Below are positions 6,846 to 9,578 of a stretch of 9,578 bases of DNA, piece after piece (position 1 is the stretch's first letter; every line of letters starts with the position of its first letter). The DNA lies in contig JAJYPO010000080.1 of NCBI GenBank assembly GCA_021795275.1, positions 1 through 9,578 on the forward strand. The letters are read 5' to 3'. Source of the stretch: Nitrospirota bacterium. Its GTDB lineage: Bacteria; Nitrospirota_A; Leptospirillia; Leptospirillales; Leptospirillaceae. Both the position numbers and the translations under genes were made by a program. Below the pieces are notes generated by a model, which worked only from the letters and a program-made list of their open reading frames with translations, was not told the DNA's origin and did not search any database.

Positions 6846-7982
6846 TCAGTCCAGTCTTTTCTTGAAGGCACGTCCGGCCAGGAAGGCCACGACCATGGCG
6901 TAGATCCCCATGGCCAGCACAGGCCTTATGAGATCTTCCAGGGCGGAGCCTTTCAGGAACAGGGCCTTCAGGATGGTGACGTAATATCGTGCGAAGACCA
7001 GGGTGGTCACCCACTGCACGAGAGGGGGCATCTGGTCGATGGGAAAGGCGTAGCCGGAAAGAAGGGAGGTCGGGAGCAGGGTCACGAGGACGGCGATCTG
7101 CGAGGCTCCCACCTGGCTCTTGATGGCGGCCGAAATGAGAAATCCCACTCCGAGCACGACCACAAGAAAGAGGGAGGTCGTCAAAAAGAGGGCGAAGAGG
7201 CTTCCCCGGAAGGGAACATGGAACCAGAAGACGGAAAAGACGAGACAGAAGACGGCATCCAGCATTCCGATGGCAAAATAGGGCAGGAGCTTGCCCAGCA
7301 TGACTTCGGAAGGCTGGACGGGGGTCGAGATCAGAAGCTCCATCGTGCCCCGCTCCCATTCCCGGGAGATGGTAAGTGAGGTCAGGAGCGCCCCCACCAG
7401 GGCCATGATGAGGGCCACGACGCCGGGAATGATGTAGTTGCGGCTGTCGAGATCCTCGTTGTACCAGACCCTCTCCTCGAGATCCACCCCCTGGGTGAGC
7501 CTGGCGGGGGATCCCCCGAAGCCCTGGGCCGCTACGGCGAGATTCCCGGCAAATTCGCCGACGACCGACTGGGCATAGCCGATGGCAATGTTGGCGGTGT
7601 TGTCGTCGCTTGCGTCGGCCAGAACCTGCACGGTGCTGCCGCCCGAGTCGGAGAGTTTCTGCGAGAAGTCTTGGGGGATGGCGATCACGATCCGGCAGCG
7701 GTCGCTGTCCAAAGCGGCCTTCGCCTCACGGTAGTCCTTGAGGACCGCGATGATCGAGAAATATTCCGAGGCCTGGAAATGCTTGAGAAGGGCCTGGCTG
7801 TTCTGGCTTCCTTCCCGGTCATAGACGCAAACGGGCAGATGTTTGATGTCGAGGTTCACGCCGTATCCCAGGAGGATCATCTGCATGAAGGGCATGAAGA
7901 GGGCGATGATCAGGCTCCGTGTGTCACGCCGGATCTGGATGGTCTCCTTGATCGCGATCGCCCGGATCCGTCCCCATCTCAT
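6846..7982 (-). CDS. ybhS: ABC-2 type exporter membrane subunit, YbhS-like
   Basis: This is the partner membrane subunit of the exporter, 378 residues long. It has IKETIQIRRD (11-20), a first membrane segment at about 23-42 ending in GYGVNLD, and a periplasmic domain at about 45-183 with DASDDNTANIAIGY (123-136) and WYNEDLDSRNYIIPG (173-187). Five hydrophobic segments follow. The SREWERGTMELLIST coupling motif (206-220) and LSGYAFPIDQMPP (308-320) are diagnostic. The WERGTME form, the NLD segment and the terminal KRLD match E. coli YbhS as I remember it. Its ATG overlaps the stop of the upstream ATPase gene (ATGA at 7982-7979). A good site, AGGGGGG at 7995-7989, ends 6 bases before the start. 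It is clearly a paralogue of the following gene, with the same length, order of motifs and Leu-Asp ending, so the two likely form a heterodimer. Substrate is unknown. Confidence 0.92.
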   Translation of the reverse strand: MRWGRIRAIAIKETIQIRRDTRSLIIALFMPFMQMILLGYGVNLDIKHLPVCVYDREGSQNSQALLKHFQASEYFSIIAVLKDYREAKAALDSDRCRIVIAIPQDFSQKLSDSGGSTVQVLADASDDNTANIAIGYAQSVVGEFAGNLAVAAQGFGGSPARLTQGVDLEERVWYNEDLDSRNYIIPGVVALIMALVGALLTSLTISREWERGTMELLISTPVQPSEVMLGKLLPYFAIGMLDAVFCLVFSVFWFHVPFRGSLFALFLTTSLFLVVVLGVGFLISAAIKSQVGASQIAVLVTLLPTSLLSGYAFPIDQMPPLVQWVTTLVFARYYVTILKALFLKGSALEDLIRPVLAMGIYAMVVAFLAGRAFKKRLD

Positions 7983-8941
7983 CCGGCGCCCCCCTGGGGG
8001 CTGTTCTCCCCCACCATCCGGACAAAGATGTCGTCGATGGAGGGTTCGATCCGGCCGATCCGGTTCACCGGGACCCCTCCGGCGGTGAGACGGCCCTCAA
8101 GATCGCCGGGGGAGATCTTCTCTGGGTCGACAAGGAGATGAACCGCATTTCCGAAGGCCGCGATGTCGAGAATCCCGGGTTGCCCTTCAAGGAGACTGAT
8201 CGCCTTCCCGATGTCTCCGCATTCGATCGACAGAAGGTCGCCGCCCAGATTCCGTTTTTTCAGGGTGGTGGGACTTTCCAGTGTCAGGAGCCTCCCCCGG
8301 TTGATCAGGGCGATGGTGTTGCAATATTCCGCCTCATCCATGTAGTGGGTGGAGACCACGATGGTGACCCCGTCTTCGGAGAGGGAATGGATCAGGTCCC
8401 AGAAGCGCCGCCTCGACTCGGGGTCGACACCGGAGGTCGGCTCGTCGAGAAAAAGGATGGGAGGGCGGTGAAGGATGGCGCATCCCAGGGCCAGTCGCTG
8501 TTTCCATCCACCCGCCAGCGTCGAGACCAGAGAGTCCTCCCGGCCCTCGAGTCCCGCCATCGTGACGGCAAAACGGATACGTTCGGGGAGGATCGTCCTG
8601 GGGACACGGTAGATCCCTCCGAAAAATCTCAGGTTCTCCATGACCGTCAGGTCCCCGTAGAGGGAGAACTTCTGGGACATGTAGCCGATATGTTCCCGGA
8701 CCGTCTCCGGATCCTTCGCGACATCGATTCCCGAGACGAAGGCGCGTCCTCCGGAGGGTCTCAGGAGTCCGCACAGCATCCGGATGGTGGTCGACTTTCC
8801 GGCGCCGTTCGGACCGAGAAAGCCGATGATGGTGCCCCGCTCCACATGAAAGCTGATATGGTCGACGGCGGTGAAGTCTCCGAACCGCTTGACCAGATCT
8901 TCGACGACGATGGCCGGCCCCTTCGGGGCGACCTCCGTCAT
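7979..8941 (-). CDS. ybhF: ABC exporter ATPase, equivalent to the C-terminal half of YbhF
   Basis: This ATP-binding subunit drives the exporter and has 320 residues. Motifs are Walker A GPNGAGKST (43-51), Q-loop MSQKFSLYGDLTV (Q90), signature LAGGWKQRL (142-150, Ala for the usual Ser), Walker B LFLDEP (163-168), D-loop SGVDP (170-174) and switch histidine STHYMDEAEYC (H199). The C-terminal extension ends in EPSIDDIFVRMV (299-310), typical of drug-type exporters. FGDFTAVDH and QKFSLYGDLTV closely resemble the second ATPase domain of E. coli YbhF (recalled, not aligned). The frame is open further upstream, but ATG 8941 is chosen. It makes an ATGA overlap with the upstream ATPase stop, and AAAGGGGG (8956-8949) lies 7 bases before it. 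Upstream starts would lengthen the protein with non-family sequence. All catalytic motifs are present, so this is probably the fully competent ATPase of the pair. Confidence 0.94.
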   Translation of the reverse strand: MTEVAPKGPAIVVEDLVKRFGDFTAVDHISFHVERGTIIGFLGPNGAGKSTTIRMLCGLLRPSGGRAFVSGIDVAKDPETVREHIGYMSQKFSLYGDLTVMENLRFFGGIYRVPRTILPERIRFAVTMAGLEGREDSLVSTLAGGWKQRLALGCAILHRPPILFLDEPTSGVDPESRRRFWDLIHSLSEDGVTIVVSTHYMDEAEYCNTIALINRGRLLTLESPTTLKKRNLGGDLLSIECGDIGKAISLLEGQPGILDIAAFGNAVHLLVDPEKISPGDLEGRLTAGGVPVNRIGRIEPSIDDIFVRMVGENSPQGGAG

Positions 8942-9578
8942 GGAGAGGCCCCCTTTGTCTTGAGCAGGGCCAGAAAGAGATCTTCCATGGTCGGCTCCGT
9001 GACGGTCACCGGGTCGAAGGGAAGTCCCGCCTCCGCAAGGGCCCGGGTGATTTCGGGGATACGCTTGAGATCGTCGTCCACGGCGACATGGACATGGTCC
9101 CCCATCAGAAGGGCTCCCGAGAGGCCCTCCAGGGACTGGATCCTCTTCTGAATCTCCCGGGCCCGGGGGGAGGCGATATTGAGAAGCTTTCCCGGCATTT
9201 TGGTCTTGAGATGGGCGGGGGTGTCGCAATAGGCCATGACTCCCTGGTGGAAGAGGGCCAGCCGGGTGCAGCGTTCCGCCTCCTCGAGGTAGGCGGTCGA
9301 GATGAGGATCGTGACTCCCTCCTCCCTGAGGCCGTAGAGAATCTTCCAGAAGTCCCGGCGGGAGACAGGGTCCACCCCCGTGGTCGGCTCGTCCAAAAGA
9401 AGGATCTTGGGCGTGTGGATCAGGGCGCAGACCAGGCCGAGTTTCTGTTTCATTCCTCCCGAAAGCTGGCCGGCCAGCCGTTTGCGGAAGGGTTCCATCC
9501 CGAAAGAGGTCAGAAGGGGGCCGATCCTTTGATTGCGCAGGGCTGCGGGGAGCTCGAAAATATCGGCATAGAAGCGCA
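8938..9578 (-). CDS. ybhF: ABC exporter ATPase, equivalent to the N-terminal half of YbhF (5' end missing)
   Basis: This is the C-terminal 212 residues of the first ATPase of the exporter. The frame stays open to the right edge, so the ATG at 9498 is internal. Walker A and Q-loop lie outside the window. Visible are the signature LSGGMKQKL (38-46 of the fragment), Walker B LLLDEP (59-64), D-loop TGVDP (66-70) and an H-loop reading STAYLEEAERC, where alanine (fragment residue 95) stands in place of the switch histidine. A C-terminal extension ends in EPTMEDLFLALLK, parallel to the end of the next ATPase. RLAGQLSGGMKQKLG closely resembles the first ATPase domain of E. coli YbhF, whose H-loop also lacks histidine as I recall. 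The next ATPase gene overlaps the stop by ATGA. I infer an unequal ATPase pair with one weakened ATP site. An HlyD-type adaptor gene is expected upstream, off the window. Confidence 0.92.
   Translation of the reverse strand, partial: RFYADIFELPAALRNQRIGPLLTSFGMEPFRKRLAGQLSGGMKQKLGLVCALIHTPKILLLDEPTTGVDPVSRRDFWKILYGLREEGVTILISTAYLEEAERCTRLALFHQGVMAYCDTPAHLKTKMPGKLLNIASPRAREIQKRIQSLEGLSGALLMGDHVHVAVDDDLKRIPEITRALAEAGLPFDPVTVTEPTMEDLFLALLKTKGASP

Noticed and set aside
5671..7359. A 562-codon open frame on the minus strand across both permease genes
   Set aside because: It lies in another frame of two clear ABC-2 permeases, is rich in Pro, Arg and Gly with no recognisable motif, and spans the boundary between real genes. 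Long shadow frames are expected in GC-rich DNA.
7990..8000. The palindrome CCCCCTGGGGG
   Set aside because: It has a one-base centre and cannot form a useful hairpin. It falls in codons of the ATPase C-terminus and overlaps the ybhS-like ribosome binding site.
8138..9151. A 337-codon plus-strand open frame antisense to both ATPase genes
   Set aside because: The opposite strand encodes ATPases with all expected motifs, while this frame shows no hydrophobic core pattern or motif.
8942..9229. An N-terminal extension of the second ATPase (start at 9229, 416 residues)
   Set aside because: The added 96 residues are Pro/Arg/Gly-rich and overlap the upstream ATPase in another frame. ATG 8941 has a ribosome binding site and an ATGA overlap.

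Overview
The window is GC-rich (by eye about 60%), very densely coded bacterial DNA. A periplasmic binding protein, a signal-peptide-bearing Spy/CpxP-like protein and a TolC-type outer membrane channel point to a Gram-negative (diderm) cell. I cannot name the organism from the sequence. A diderm lineage outside the enterics, such as an acidophilic Nitrospirota, would fit the gene set, but that is a weak guess. The window has nine genes, seven complete and two cut by its edges. No gap between genes exceeds 41 bases. I found no RNA gene, mobile element, CRISPR array or long repeat, and both operon promoters lie outside the window.

Plus strand, 1-2460: a molybdate-uptake operon. It holds the 3' part of modA (binding protein), modB (membrane channel, 490-1170) and modC (ATPase, 1151-1966, lacking the usual C-terminal molybdate-binding domain). 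A fourth gene (1963-2460), coupled to modC by an ATGA overlap, encodes a small secreted LTxxQ protein of Spy/CpxP type.

Minus strand, 9578 down to 2457: a second, longer operon. In transcription order it encodes an ABC ATPase cut by the right edge (8938-9578), a second ABC ATPase (7979-8941), two paralogous ABC-2 membrane subunits (6846-7982 and 5703-6836), a TolC-type channel (4259-5674) and the repair polymerase/nuclease PolX (2457-4217). The first four correspond, in order and motifs, to the Escherichia coli YbhF-YbhS-YbhR exporter. The difference is that YbhF, a single tandem-ATPase chain in E. coli, is split here into two translationally coupled genes. With the TolC protein they should form an efflux pump across both membranes. 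The expected partner, a HlyD/YbhG-type membrane fusion protein, probably lies just beyond the right edge.

The two operons converge and overlap by four bases. The palindrome CTAG at 2457-2460 supplies a TAG stop codon to both genes, and I see no intrinsic terminator there. This is mostly ordinary transport and repair biology in an unusually compact layout. I did not find a clearly new system. The points most worth following are the split asymmetric ATPase pair, the short ModC, the Spy-like gene tied to modC, and the efflux-PolX linkage with its intergenic hairpin.
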